In this document: piece after piece, positions 12,055 to 22,493 of the stretch
How the letters are laid out: each line of letters starts with the position of its first letter
Position numbering within the stretch: position 1 is the first letter of the stretch
Origin: Podospora pseudoanserina
Taxonomy: Eukaryota; Ascomycota; Sordariomycetes; Sordariales; Podosporaceae
Length of the DNA: 64,000 bases
NCBI RefSeq assembly: GCF_035222485.1
Contig: NC_085920.1
Location: 8,108,001-8,172,000, forward strand
Reading direction: 5' to 3'
Made by a program: the position numbers and the translations under genes
The notes under the pieces: generated by a model
What the model saw: the letters and a program-made list of their open reading frames with translations, nothing else
The model's database searches: none
Told to the model about the DNA's origin: nothing

Positions 12055-13853
12055 TGTTTGTGCCTATGTAGGGTACTTTCAGGTGGTTGATATGTGCAGG
12101 TGCTGAACCGAACAATAGTTGATGACCCTGTTGAGCCAGAGAGATAGTACCGAAGGTAGCCGTTGGCTCTTTCCTGAAAAATGAGGTCAATATTCAGAGG
12201 AAAATATTCTGTTGAGAGATAGACGTCATCAAACACCCATACTAGTCTTATGACTTACCTTTCAGACGAAAAGGAGATTGCCAGAGGTCGGCAAGATATG
12301 CCAGCAGAGTGCTGACTAGAACGGGGCTGTGACTCCTGATAGCTGTTAATAGGGGCACACAACAAGTACAGGATGTTTGTTCGCACAACTTACAGACAAT
12401 ATGAGTGCAGTTATGTGCTGCATCTCAAAGCCAGACAACCTCGAAGGGCTTTCAGCAAATTGCTGAAGTCGGTACAGAGAGGCCACCGGAACACCAGAGG
12501 TACTACGCAACCATAGTCGAGCTGGTTAGTAGCAGGTTTCTTTCGTCCCATCTTTGGGGCAGGCGACTCACTAAACCCAAGACTAGAATTTCTAGATTTC
12601 AGACAAGCGACTTGCAAGACAACTCCGACTAATACAGGATCTGTTAGTAACTTAGAGATATCAAAAGCCAATACTAATTGACTTTTATCGGACATAGTGA
12701 ACTTACCAAGTGCACAAAAGGGCCAAAAGGTCGCAAAAAGTCGCGGAAACTCGCGAAAAGTCGAAAAGAATCTCCCAAAATGGTGTCTTTCGACTCGACT
12801 CAGAACGACTTGCCACAAGAAGACCGAAACCCAGACGATGCGATTGGCAAGATGGAAGGCGATGTGGTTGACCAGACAGGAATAGCGAAAGGGATTGCAA
12901 GTTGATACTTTTCAACGATATAGTATCCTTGCTTGATCTGATAATTGGTAGTGGTGAAGAGAAGGTAAGAGAGGTAAGAGAGAGGAGAAACCTAGATTAA
13001 TTCCTTGGGAAATTTACGTGGGCTCCAATATGGCAGGTGGATGGATCGGCCCCGCGTGTCCAGGACCCGCGTGTACAGTATTTTGGAATTGCACGGAAAG
13101 CTCAAGTAAAGGAGGGCAGGCAGAGCAAAGTGGCTGGGAACACAGTGTTGTGATCTTCATGCTCCCTCTTAGCATTGCTGGCATCGATGTGAATGAGGCG
13201 ACAAGGGACCATGTAATGGTGGATATATCTTCAGAGTGTTATTGTTGCTTAAGGCGGGCAGCGAGGGAAGAAAGCCAAGTATGTTCATTCAATGGGCTTG
13301 AGGAAAGAGGACTGTAGATGGAGTGTGGTCCGTGCGTGGTGGTTGTCACTCAGGGGTTTATTTACATCGTCATCAAAACATCAAGTAGAGGCCGAGATAG
13401 AGCAGGTCGGTTGCAAACCAGATACACTGTGCAGGGCTCTAGACACACGAGATGGTCGTGATGGTGTAATTTTACATAAGGCACAATATCGTAAGATACA
13501 CAAATCAGGTGACCAAGAACTTGCTCTTCAGGGCTTGCAACCGCCGCCGATTCCCTTGCTCGTGGGGCAGACCAGCCGCAATGATTCAGAGGCAGAAACT
13601 AAACATAGAGTTTCCTTTTGATAGCCCGATACAGCATATCTGGTATATTCAGACTGCCTTAGCTACCGGTCTTCTTGACCTGAAAGGGCAACAGAATCAC
13701 AACGAGCGGTGCATGTTCAAACACCAGTTTGAAACTAAGACGTCGTTGATTTTAATCGCTGGTTAATTCAGAATCTTATGTGCTCTGACAATACACTTGG
13801 GCATTCACTCTTGGAACCCCATGAAGCACTGAGCGCCATAATATCTATGCAAC
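12055..13853. other. Intergenic region with probable 5' UTR introns
   Basis: No coding gene seen. On the minus strand several good splice signals occur upstream of the large gene: GGTAAGTC near 12260, GTAAGTTG near 12390, GTAAGTTC near 12710, plus acceptors such as TACTAACAG near 12640 and TTTTTCAG near 12175. These suggest a leader of the large gene spliced more than once, starting perhaps near 12.9 kb. Around 12720-12775 there is a short run of degenerate GTCGCAAAA-like units. The rest, towards 13853, shows nothing. Confidence 0.4.
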
Positions 13854-15590
13854 TCAAAACTCCCATACCAACACAATGACAGAGTCCACATCCGACTTCT
13901 CCTCCTCTTTACTGCCAATTCCCTTCTCATTAACATACGCCTGCCAGACTTCCTTCCCATCATCACGCACTTCAGCGCTAACAAGTCGCCAGGTCTTGGT
14001 CTTTCCACCCCTCCAAGCTATTTTCTGGCCCTCACCAACCGACGACGTTGAATGGACGGCGATTTTGTCAGCCACTTCGCCTCCACCACTTTTGTTTTGG
14101 AATCCTTTTTGCTGTGTCATCTTTTGGGAGGACATCTGAACCTCGATTCTGCGCGGGTAGGCTGTGATACTGTGCCCATTAATGAGAGCCCAACTGTCTG
14201 CGAACAAGAACCTTTGAAGGTAACATTCCTCGCCGCAGACATTGCTGACAAGATGACCTTTCGCTGAAAATTTGAAAGGATCCTTGTCCGTGCGCAAAAC
14301 CAGCGGCCGGCCACTCACCTTCTGGCCTTGGTTTCCCTCACCAGGAAGATAGCCACCGCCACCCACAAGGACCTGAATCTTGAGGTATCTTTCTTGCTCC
14401 AAACACTTGTAAAGTGTCTCCCCCCAATTGCTGTCAGCCTTCACCTCATCATTCCCACCCTTTCCACCAGCCTGAAAGCACATCAACTGACCAACTGTAT
14501 CTAGTGCTGAAGGACTCATCACAACTGCCCCTCCTCCATATGTGATCTGCTTCCCATTTTCATCATCTGCCCAGTCCTCTTTCTCGGTCGGCAATCCCAC
14601 CAACCACTCTCCTCCATCCTCAAATCTTGTATCCATTTCCCAAACCAACTTCCTCAAATTCGGTATGAACACCTTCTCATCTACTACCGCGAACCATCTT
14701 CTCGTCTTCCCAGCTCCAACCTCCCCCTTTCCAAACCTCGACATCAACAGCCTCTGAAACAACTGCGCATAGACACCCCCTTTATACCGATCACTATCCT
14801 TGCCTTCCCTCTGCTCGACAACAAACACCGTCCCATCAATCCCAGCCTGCCACAACCTAGCCTTCACCTCCACAACCTCCGACTCAGTTGCCTTGCTCAA
14901 CACCAATAGCAACCCCGCTCCATTTGACCTCCTCTTCTCCTTCCTCTCTCTCTCCGCACTATGATTTGTCAAAAACCCCGCCCAGTCCCTCACAAGCCCA
15001 AAATCATCCCTCGACACCCTCTCATAATCCGACGCAATCCCAAACAGCACCTCCCCCGGATCCCCCATATCGTCCCTGGGCACGTCAACCGGCACCTCCA
15101 CCACCCCCGGAACCGGCAACCTCGTCTCTTGCTTCAACGTCTCCCCGTTGTCGCTTCTTCCCTCCCCAGCAGCCGGCGGCGTCAAATCTACCCTCGCAAA
15201 CCCGTGCCCCTCCAAAAAACCCCTGCCTACCCTCCTAATCTTCCCCTCCCCCACCGCCCCCTCCTTGCTTTCCACAACCCTAACTCTCTTACTCAACACC
15301 GCCACCTCCCCTTGCAAACCAGGCAAGCCCCTTACATACTCTAGCATCTCCCTCCCAAGCTCCTCCCTGCTCTTGACAGGAGCAAGCCCCTCCTTAGTAG
15401 TCTTCCAACCCGGTGAAGCCCCCTGCAACAGGTGATGACGATGTCCATCTCGTCCACGGGACCACGCCCTCCCAATTTGCATGATAATCACCAGCGTCGT
15501 GCAGGCTATGCAAGCCAGCACTGTCAACCGCAGGATTCTGGTTCGGCCGTAGGAGACCGCCATGCGGGGGAGGCGGTGATGTGGTGCCAT
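13854..15590 (-). CDS. DUF604/fringe-like type II membrane glycosyltransferase
   Basis: Single-exon gene of 578 residues. A short basic N terminus is followed by one hydrophobic segment (about 20-40), giving a type II Golgi-style topology with a luminal C-terminal domain. The luminal part matches the fungal DUF604/fringe-like glycosyltransferase group: LLLVLSKATE near 227, a tyrosine-rich YKGGVYAQLFQRLL helix, WFAVVDEKVFIPNLRKLVWEM (299-319), and ITYGGGAVVMSPSAL (about 349-363), which corresponds to the YGGAG loop. Usual family members have an acidic DDD or ADT triad for the metal and sugar nucleotide at the position where this protein has D304-E305-K306, so the metal-binding motif is altered. 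The donor sugar and acceptor are unknown. Activity is therefore less certain than the fold. Confidence 0.8.
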   Translation of the reverse strand: MAPHHRLPRMAVSYGRTRILRLTVLACIACTTLVIIMQIGRAWSRGRDGHRHHLLQGASPGWKTTKEGLAPVKSREELGREMLEYVRGLPGLQGEVAVLSKRVRVVESKEGAVGEGKIRRVGRGFLEGHGFARVDLTPPAAGEGRSDNGETLKQETRLPVPGVVEVPVDVPRDDMGDPGEVLFGIASDYERVSRDDFGLVRDWAGFLTNHSAERERKEKRRSNGAGLLLVLSKATESEVVEVKARLWQAGIDGTVFVVEQREGKDSDRYKGGVYAQLFQRLLMSRFGKGEVGAGKTRRWFAVVDEKVFIPNLRKLVWEMDTRFEDGGEWLVGLPTEKEDWADDENGKQITYGGGAVVMSPSALDTVGQLMCFQAGGKGGNDEVKADSNWGETLYKCLEQERYLKIQVLVGGGGYLPGEGNQGQKVSGRPLVLRTDKDPFKFSAKGHLVSNVCGEECYLQRFLFADSWALINGHSITAYPRRIEVQMSSQKMTQQKGFQNKSGGGEVADKIAVHSTSSVGEGQKIAWRGGKTKTWRLVSAEVRDDGKEVWQAYVNEKGIGSKEEEKSDVDSVIVLVWEF

Positions 15591-16386
15591 CTTGGTGGAT
15601 GGGCAACTATCAAATTGATAATGATGTTTTAAAAAGATGAATAGCTTGGACGTAAGCGGTCAACCAGACAAGGCAAAGAAGAAACCGTGCTGCCGCCGCT
15701 GACGAAAAGAGGCCGGCAAGTGCATCAACGATCGGTAACCAGCGATTGGATGGGTATCATCTCGTAAGGCCGAATCATTGGCTGCGAGTGCGATGGGACT
15801 TTGTTTTGGCTACACTGCAGTTGAGTTGTAAAAGGCACGACGTCTGTCTCAGTAGGAAATTCTGCTCAGATTGAAAGGAATGGCTGTAAAAGTGAAGTCA
15901 CTTGTTTTGTTTGACCTCGTGGCCGCTTCGAGCTTGGCATTATCAATGACGGAACGTTCCCCCCGTTTTGGGGAAATGGTCTTACAGTGGGCACCTCCTG
16001 AGCCAGGAAATCAGCCTGAACTTTGCAGAATCACGGGAAGAGCATGAAAGGAGCACATAACGTACATAAAATCGTGTTGACAACTTTCAAGATTACCCTC
16101 CCGATTATAGCAGCTCGCTGCAGAATATCTATACCTCCAACCAGTTTCGCATAATAGCTTCAACACAGACAAAAAACAAACAGTCTCAATTTCCTCATCA
16201 CACAGATACCTCCACTTAGGCCTTCTCCTCTTCAAATACATCTGAGAGGGCACAAATTTCCATACATTGCCAAATGCCCAACATATGAAAGACAATCACT
16301 AACATGCTTCAGGATATTTGTAGCAGTCTGACATCCCCACCTCTCTCTGTGCAGTACCGCAAATACACGCCAAAAGGACCCGATAA
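15591..16386. other. Intergenic region between two minus-strand genes
   Basis: Contains the promoter of the glycosyltransferase gene and the 3' untranslated region of the SLATT gene. I see no open frame, RNA gene or repeat. Confidence 0.5.
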
Positions 16387-17304
16387 CTACTGCTTGTCCT
16401 GGCTCGGTTGCGACTGTGGTTGAACCGACATGACAAAATGGGCGGACGGATCAGGACATATCATCGGTGCTTTTTCTCCAATCCATGGTGCTGCTTGGGT
16501 CGTGTAGGACTCGGGCATGTTAGCCAGGACAATGGATTTGGCTTTCTGGTATCGTGCAAAGCAATCGCTGAGAATATCGTCGACGGTCTGGTGTTGTTCG
16601 ACAATGCCCGTATCAAGGAGTTCCTGTCACCAAACTGGGTTAACCAAGGGCTCAAGACAGGCAAAGCGGCCACAAACCTTGAGAAAATCTTCAACCTTGA
16701 CGAACTCAACTTTGTCCAAACGATAGCGATCGGGCAACCCACTGTTGTGCATAAGAGCGAGTATTCCAGCATCGACAGTGTTGATGGCGGCCAGCACAGT
16801 TACCGGGGTGCCGTCGGTCGTCTGGAACGAGCCAAGGGCTGTCAAAACAGCTCCAAGGATGATCTGAAGAAGCATGAGAAGCCAGCGCAGGACGCTCAGG
16901 ATGTGATAAGAGTAGAAGTATTTGGTTCGCTGGGTGACGATATCTCGGTAGAGGCCTTCTGGAAGACCCTTCGGCGGCCAATACCAGGAAGAAGGGTGGA
17001 CGACCTGGTGCGTTTCTCCCTCCCTGATTGCCCCGAGTCCATGAGCTACACGAGCCCACTCAGCTGGAGTCAAGAAGCGGTGCGGAATGTTTGTGCCTGG
17101 CTTTTGGCGTCCCTGTCCCTGTGGAGGTCTCGAAGTGACCGGGTTGCCACTTCCGGGACGGCCCGTAGCAACTGGGATGCCAGAGGGTTTGTCGGATTTG
17201 TAAAAGCTCTCGCCTGTCTCTGATCGCTGGTCGCCTTTCAGGCCGTGAAGACTCAGGCGACTGGGGTCTCTGGAGAGAGAGGCCATGCCTTGGGAAATGG
17301 ACAT
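16387..17304 (-). CDS. Fungal SLATT-domain (2TM) membrane protein
   Basis: Predicted protein of the SMODS- and SLOG-associating 2TM effector family (SLATT, fungal branch). Exons 17304-16678 and 16623-16387 joined over a 54-nt intron in phase 0; 287 residues. Residues 1-75 are polar and disordered. A conserved Trp/Pro-rich lead-in (WYWPPKGLPEGLYRDIV, about 107-123) precedes two hydrophobic helices, about 138-160 (WLLMLLQIILGAVLTALG) and 166-186 (VTVLAAINTVDAGILALM). The typical GLPDRYRLDKVEF motif follows, then a cytosolic helical tail. In bacteria SLATT proteins are predicted pore-forming effectors of nucleotide-signalling conflict systems; the fungal role is unproven. A longer start at 17376 is possible, but the M at 17304 fits better. 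It shares a divergent promoter with TRM1. Confidence 0.88.
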
Positions 17305-18060
17305 GGAAAGGAGGGGAAAATACAAAATATTAACAGAGTCCTGTTGGAGAGAATCAACAAGTCGCCAAATGCCCAAAACAGCTGGTTACAGCGGAGGTAG
17401 GAGGTCGAGTGTAGTCAAGAAACCAACCTCTGGCAATCAAATCAGTCGGGCGTGTCCATTTTGCCCAGGCATGTTTGTCAAGCACAGCTGGCGACAGAAA
17501 CTGGACAAGAGGAAAGCGCGAAGAAGGGGCCATCTATCGCTTCGGAGCCGACGAAGGAAATGAGACCGAAAGGGAAGGCTTTGAAGTAGGATGTCGAAAC
17601 ACCACAGTTCAAAGGCGGCTCCTTCTAAGTCTCAGAAACTCAACAGACGGTCCAGCTTTTTGAGAAGCAACCACCAGCTGGCGGGAGAAGTTGCAGGCGC
17701 GTCATTGCATGATCTGATCTGAGGAGGCAGCATGAAACAAGCCCAGATCTGACAACTCATTTCCCAACCCGTTTTTAGCAGCAGTATTGGACCTGAGGTT
17801 AGAACTGAGGTCATCAAGCTTCTCGGTAAAGCAACTCTTTGGACTGCTTGCCATATGATGATGATGGCGACAGAGGCAGGAACCTTGATGGCTGGTTAGA
17901 AAGGGGAAAGTGGGGTGGAGCTTGGAATCAAGGTGGGATGGCTCACCGCCTGGCAGAATCACAAAAATGTTGGTGGCTCAGGGTCCAGGCAAGTCTCTTG
18001 TCAGAGGAATAATGAATTGACAGCTCCGCTCGCGACTTACATGGCAGTAACTTGTCACCG
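17305..18060. promoter_or_regulatory. Divergent promoter between SLATT gene and TRM1
   Basis: A 756-bp stretch between two head-to-head genes, so it must carry both promoters and leaders. I see no coding sequence. A short upstream ORF lies at its right end (listed separately). Confidence 0.5.
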
Positions 18061-18070
18061 ATGCGCCTGA
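18041..18070 (+). promoter_or_regulatory. Upstream ORF overlapping the TRM1 long-form start
   Basis: An ATG at 18041 opens a nine-codon frame ending in TGA at 18068-18070. It overlaps, in another frame, the first in-frame TRM1 ATG at 18061. If transcripts include it, scanning ribosomes would often bypass 18061 and could re-initiate at the internal ATG at 18193. The sequence ending in ATGGCAG could instead be an intron acceptor in the leader, which would remove it. Confidence 0.5.
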
Positions 18071-20187
18071 GCCTGTTCTCGGCCTCCTATCGATCCATAG
18101 TCGGCAATTTCTACCGACCACGACGATCATACTACCTGCCTCACGTCTCGGCCTTCCCCCTGTTTAAACGCACCCACAGCGTTCTTTGCGCCATGTCCGA
18201 CGACGAGCTTCCGGGCCTCGATGCCACGCCGGCCAACGGTCAGAGAATCAAGCACGACAACGTGATCTATACCACAGTGAAGGAAGGGCTCGCGCATATT
18301 CTCGTCCCCGAACAGAAAGATGCCAAGGATGGCCAGGAGGTGCAACAGGTCTTTTACAACCCAATCCAGCAATTCAACCGAGACTTGACAGTTCTGGCAA
18401 TGAAGGCATATGGAAAGGAAAAGGTGAAGCAGAAGAAAGTTGCGAGCGAAGCAAGGAGTGGCAAGTTTGCCGAGAAGAAGAGAAAACGAAAGGAGCAGAC
18501 GCAGAGCGAACGACCTGCAAAGTCTCCTAAACTCGGTGATGATGCTGGCGCCGAGGAGGCTGTCGGCGAGTCTGCAGTTGCGCCAGCGGACACTGAGATG
18601 CCGGATGCGAAGGAGCTGCAGCCCGCAATCCCCGAACAAGATAAGGAACTGGGGGCTCAGCCAAGCAATGGTGCTGATGCTGCGAAAGAGAAGAAGAGCT
18701 CTGGCGTGGAATTCACAATATTGGACGCTTTGTCTGCCAGCGGCCTTCGTGCTTTGCGCTATGCCCACGAAATCCCATTCCTCACCAAAGTAACCTCGAA
18801 TGATCTCTTGAAGGTGGCCACCGAGTCAATCCAGCGCAATGCCATCCACAATGGCTTGGCTGACAAGATCAGTGTTTCCCACGACGATGCCCTTGCTCAT
18901 ATGTACTCGGTGGTTGTCGACGAGCTTCGCAAGCGCAGTGGGCGTGCTGGGAAGGCGATTATTGCCAGCAACAAGTACGACGTTATCGATCTTGACCCTT
19001 ATGGAAGCGCTGCTCCGTTCCTTGATGCCGCTGTTCAAGCTATCAGGGACGATGGTGGGCTGCTTTGCGTCACCTGCACAGATTCTGGCGTTTGGGCCTC
19101 CAATGGCTATCCTGAAAAATGCTACGCGTTATACGGCGGTGTTCCGGTGAAGGGTTGGTACAGTCATGAGGTTGGGCTTCGTATTGTCCTGCATTCTATC
19201 GAGACCGCCGCAGCCAAGTACGGCCTCGCAATCGAGCCGCTCCTCTCACTATCAGTCGACTACTACATGAGAGTGTTTGTTCGCGTGACTAGGTCGCCAG
19301 CTATGGTCAAGTTCCAGGGAGGCAAGAATATGGTGGTTTATAGTTGTGGTGGAGGATGCGGTTCCTGGACCACCCAGCTTCTCATGAAGAATAAGCCAGC
19401 ACCAAACAAGAAGGGAAGCGGCATTTTCTACAAGCACGGGTTTACGAAAGCGCCCACAGCGCCACCCCTTTGCGATCACTGTGGCTCGGTTACCCATCTT
19501 GCAGGGCCGATGTATGCAGGCCGGATCCATGACCCTGAGTTCGTTCAAAAGGTCATCGACGAGGCTAACGAGGCCTCACCCGAAATTTATGGAACACTCC
19601 CTAGAGTGAAGGGTATGCTGTACACAGCACTCGAGGAGTTCTTGCCGACTCCCCAAGAAGTCGAAGCTCAAAAGGACAGCGGCAAATTGGGCAAGGTGGT
19701 CAAGAAGAAGGTTACGGAAGCTGAGCTGGCTGCCATTGACCCTTATCCTTTCTACTTCTACCCTGCGCAGGTGGCAGGCCTCATGAACTGCCAAAGCCCC
19801 CCAGAAGCACATTTGAAGGGCGCTCTCAAAGGTCTCGGGTATCGCGTTACTCGAAGCCATTGCAAGGCTGGCAGCATCAAGACCGATGCGCCATGGTCAG
19901 TCATCTTCCACGTCTTTCGAGAATGGGTCCGTCAAAAGGCACCTGTCAAGGAAGCCAATATCAAGGAGGGAAGTCTTGCCTGGAGACTTTTGCGCTTGGG
20001 GGAGAAGCAGGAGACAACCGAAGGGGGTCTCACGGAACCAACGAAAGTGGACGATGCGGTTTCCAAGATCACCGAGGTGGTCTTCGATGAGGAACTGGGC
20101 CGCGAGGAGAATAAGCAGAAGCTTGTGCGATACCAAATGAATCCGAAGGAGAACTGGGGCCCGATGAGCCGAGCCACTGGAAAGTGA
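18061..20187 (+). CDS. TRM1: tRNA (guanine26-N2)-dimethyltransferase TRM1
   Basis: Makes N2,N2-dimethylguanosine at position 26 of nuclear- and mitochondrial-encoded tRNAs, using S-adenosylmethionine. Single exon, 708 residues from the ATG at 18061. The first 44 residues are rich in Arg, Ser and Tyr without acids, like a mitochondrial presequence. An internal ATG at 18193 (M45, MSDDELPGLDA) would give the nuclear/cytosolic form, as known for yeast Trm1. The methyltransferase domain carries the SAM-binding stretch LDALSASGLRALRYAHEI (about 221-238) and the catalytic-site string VIDLDPYGSAAPFLDAA (about 307-323). The C-terminal domain has a zinc-binding CDHCG (about 470) and CKAGSIKTDAPWSVI. 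A Lys-rich insert (about 125-215) could hold nuclear signals. Length is larger than yeast Trm1 (570) because of that insert. Confidence 0.95.
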   Translation: MRLSLFSASYRSIVGNFYRPRRSYYLPHVSAFPLFKRTHSVLCAMSDDELPGLDATPANGQRIKHDNVIYTTVKEGLAHILVPEQKDAKDGQEVQQVFYNPIQQFNRDLTVLAMKAYGKEKVKQKKVASEARSGKFAEKKRKRKEQTQSERPAKSPKLGDDAGAEEAVGESAVAPADTEMPDAKELQPAIPEQDKELGAQPSNGADAAKEKKSSGVEFTILDALSASGLRALRYAHEIPFLTKVTSNDLLKVATESIQRNAIHNGLADKISVSHDDALAHMYSVVVDELRKRSGRAGKAIIASNKYDVIDLDPYGSAAPFLDAAVQAIRDDGGLLCVTCTDSGVWASNGYPEKCYALYGGVPVKGWYSHEVGLRIVLHSIETAAAKYGLAIEPLLSLSVDYYMRVFVRVTRSPAMVKFQGGKNMVVYSCGGGCGSWTTQLLMKNKPAPNKKGSGIFYKHGFTKAPTAPPLCDHCGSVTHLAGPMYAGRIHDPEFVQKVIDEANEASPEIYGTLPRVKGMLYTALEEFLPTPQEVEAQKDSGKLGKVVKKKVTEAELAAIDPYPFYFYPAQVAGLMNCQSPPEAHLKGALKGLGYRVTRSHCKAGSIKTDAPWSVIFHVFREWVRQKAPVKEANIKEGSLAWRLLRLGEKQETTEGGLTEPTKVDDAVSKITEVVFDEELGREENKQKLVRYQMNPKENWGPMSRATGK

Positions 20188-20664
20188 TGATGGCTCAGCG
20201 GAAGTTGCGGACAAAATAAATTGCATCAACAGGCAGAGCGTGGTTGGTGTCACCTACATGTCTGACATGTCGGAATCGTGGCTTGTGTTGGACACGGAAT
20301 CGCGCAAGGAATACGACATCGAATGGAATTGGTGATGGAGTGGCTGACTGATAGAAACCAGGGGGGTTCCAACTTGCGACTCCTTGATTGCCAACTGTTG
20401 GTGTCTGGAGAATACTCCGTACTCCACTACCGTTGACCCCACCAAGGAACCACCCGGCAGGATGCTTGATAACGCAATCGGGCACTCGACTCTCGGTTGC
20501 GGACGTCCTTGCTTCAAAGGGGTGGTTTTGAGTGCAGCTCAAACCCTCTTACACCATCCATCAGTCTGGTGAGCGTTAGAAATCAAATATCCACCTCACA
20601 ATTAAATTGTCAGTCATAAATTCCATATTTTTGCTTTGTTTTCGCCCATTTTTCCAAGGTCAAA
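20188..20664. other. Intergenic region between TRM1 and lipid kinase gene
   Basis: TRM1 3' untranslated region followed by the promoter of the next plus-strand gene. No open frame or RNA gene is evident. Confidence 0.5.
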
Positions 20665-22233
20665 ATGTCGTTCCTTTGCAGGCTCATGCCCCGAGCCTTC
20701 AGAAGGCGCACAGGCGCCAAAATGACTGTCGTTCACATGCCGAGAAATGCTGCCACAGCGACCCAGACGACAACAGCAGCCACATCAACACCAGCCAACA
20801 TCACCAACAGCGATGATCTCAGCCAACTCAACCATGATCAAATTGTGTTCATTCTGCCTGCCACCAGAACACACGTCCCCAGTGGCGACGGTTACTTGAT
20901 CTACAGCCTCATCGAGGCGTCGCCTGAAACCATCAAAATCGACAATAGTGATGGTGTGGATGAAAAGCAACAGCCCTTCAAGCTCGAGGTAACACACGCC
21001 TCGCAACTACCGAAGGATCCGGGCCTCGCCCAGCTCTTACTACCACAACACCCGACAGACGGGGAAGGATCCCAGCTCCCGCCGCCACATCTCCGATCGG
21101 ACACCCACATCATTGTTAGTACCAGATCTGGCATCCGACTGGCTGTTCCCTTTTACGAGGTGGTTCTGAGGCCGTTGTTGGATGCGCTCGGACTTGAGGA
21201 TAACCCAAAGTCCGAGCGGGGTTATCGATATGAGGTGACCATCACGGAAAACGAGCACACAATTCGGGATTTTGCCTCGACACATCTCACCAAGGATAGG
21301 ACGAGAAAGAGGACGGTTGTGCTGCTGAGTGGGGATGGAGGGGTGGTGGACTTGCTGAATGGGATTGGGGAGGCGCAGGAGCATCATGATACCAATGAGG
21401 TGCCCACTGTTGGGATTTTGCCGTTGGGAACGGGGAATGCGCTTTTTCACAGCTTGCACAAGCTTGAATATGGGAGGTATCCAGAGGGGAAGGGGCCAAG
21501 CTCGTTGGTTTTGGGGCTGAGGACTTTGTTTACGGGGCGGCCGGAGAGGTTGCCGACTTTTAGGGCCGAGTTTTCTAGGGGGGCGAAGTTGATCGGGGCG
21601 CCCAAGCCGATTGTGAAGGACGGGGAGGTGGAGGATGAGGTTGGGAAAGGGTTGAAGGAGGTGGATCATCTTGTGGGCGCAATTGTGTCTTCTTATGGGT
21701 TTCATGCAAGTTTGGTTTGGGAGAGTGATACACCTGCATATAGGGTTCATGGGGATAAGAGGTTCGGGATGGCGGCGGGGGAGTTGTTAAAGGAGTCGCA
21801 TGCCTATGATGCTGATGTCGAAGTGCGGCTGAAGAGTCAGGAGGAATTCAAGCCGTTGGTGAGGAAGGGGAAAGGTGAGGAAGGTGGAAAATATGACTAT
21901 GTGCTGGCAACCATGGTGTCAAACTTGGAGAAGACGTTTACGGTCAGTCCAGATAGCAAGCCGTTCGAGGGACAGCTGAGGTTGGTGCATTTTGGGGATG
22001 TGGGCGGGGAGAAGACGATGGAGATTATGCAGGCTGCCTACAGGGGAGGGGAGCACATCAAGATGGAGGAAGTTGGGTATGAGGAGGTTGAGGCTGTAAA
22101 GGTAGTTATCAAAGAGGAAGATCCTAGGTGGCGGAAGGTGTGCATCGATGGCACTATTGTAGAGGTTGAGAAGGGGGGCTGGATGAAGGTTAGAAGGGAG
22201 AGGGGGGAGAGACTGAAGGTTTTAGTTGCATAA
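20665..22233 (+). CDS. Diacylglycerol kinase catalytic-domain (sphingosine kinase-like) protein
   Basis: Single-exon gene, 522 residues, of the DAGK_cat/ATP-NAD kinase-like fold that phosphorylates lipid hydroxyl groups. The nucleotide-binding loop reads VVLLSGDGGVVDLLNGIGEA (about 216-235), corresponding to the GGDGT loop. The second hallmark is VGILPLGTGNALFHSLH (about 248-264), the GTGN motif. Downstream, VGAIVSSYGFHASLVWESD fits the C-terminal beta-sandwich domain of these kinases. The N-terminal 60 residues are Thr/Ala-rich and probably disordered. No membrane helix is obvious. The glycine loop is slightly atypical (GDGGV where many members have GGDGT). The substrate (diacylglycerol, ceramide or a long-chain base) cannot be read from the sequence. 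The 3' half is unusually G-rich in its wobble positions compared with the 5' half. Confidence 0.85.
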   Translation: MSFLCRLMPRAFRRRTGAKMTVVHMPRNAATATQTTTAATSTPANITNSDDLSQLNHDQIVFILPATRTHVPSGDGYLIYSLIEASPETIKIDNSDGVDEKQQPFKLEVTHASQLPKDPGLAQLLLPQHPTDGEGSQLPPPHLRSDTHIIVSTRSGIRLAVPFYEVVLRPLLDALGLEDNPKSERGYRYEVTITENEHTIRDFASTHLTKDRTRKRTVVLLSGDGGVVDLLNGIGEAQEHHDTNEVPTVGILPLGTGNALFHSLHKLEYGRYPEGKGPSSLVLGLRTLFTGRPERLPTFRAEFSRGAKLIGAPKPIVKDGEVEDEVGKGLKEVDHLVGAIVSSYGFHASLVWESDTPAYRVHGDKRFGMAAGELLKESHAYDADVEVRLKSQEEFKPLVRKGKGEEGGKYDYVLATMVSNLEKTFTVSPDSKPFEGQLRLVHFGDVGGEKTMEIMQAAYRGGEHIKMEEVGYEEVEAVKVVIKEEDPRWRKVCIDGTIVEVEKGGWMKVRRERGERLKVLVA

Positions 22234-22493
22234 GATGCTGCGTCTACTCGGGGGAGCAAGAGTTGCTCTGGATGAGAGTATAGATGGCTGTAACTATGGG
22301 AAGAAGTAGGTTCTCAGGAGGCCTGTTGTGTGTCCATATTAGATACTGGAGTTATTAGCTATCCTCGTGTCAGGTGCCCCATTCGTTCAAGATTTTGGCT
22401 TCCTTCCTTGCTAAGGTTTGGACTAAACTGCTTGTGTTGTCGTTTGTCTCCACATATATACCAATTTCAAAATCTGATGCATCAACAACCAAT

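Noticed and set aside
16408-17223. 271-codon plus-strand open frame
   Set aside because: Antisense of the SLATT gene, whose own frame has clear family motifs.
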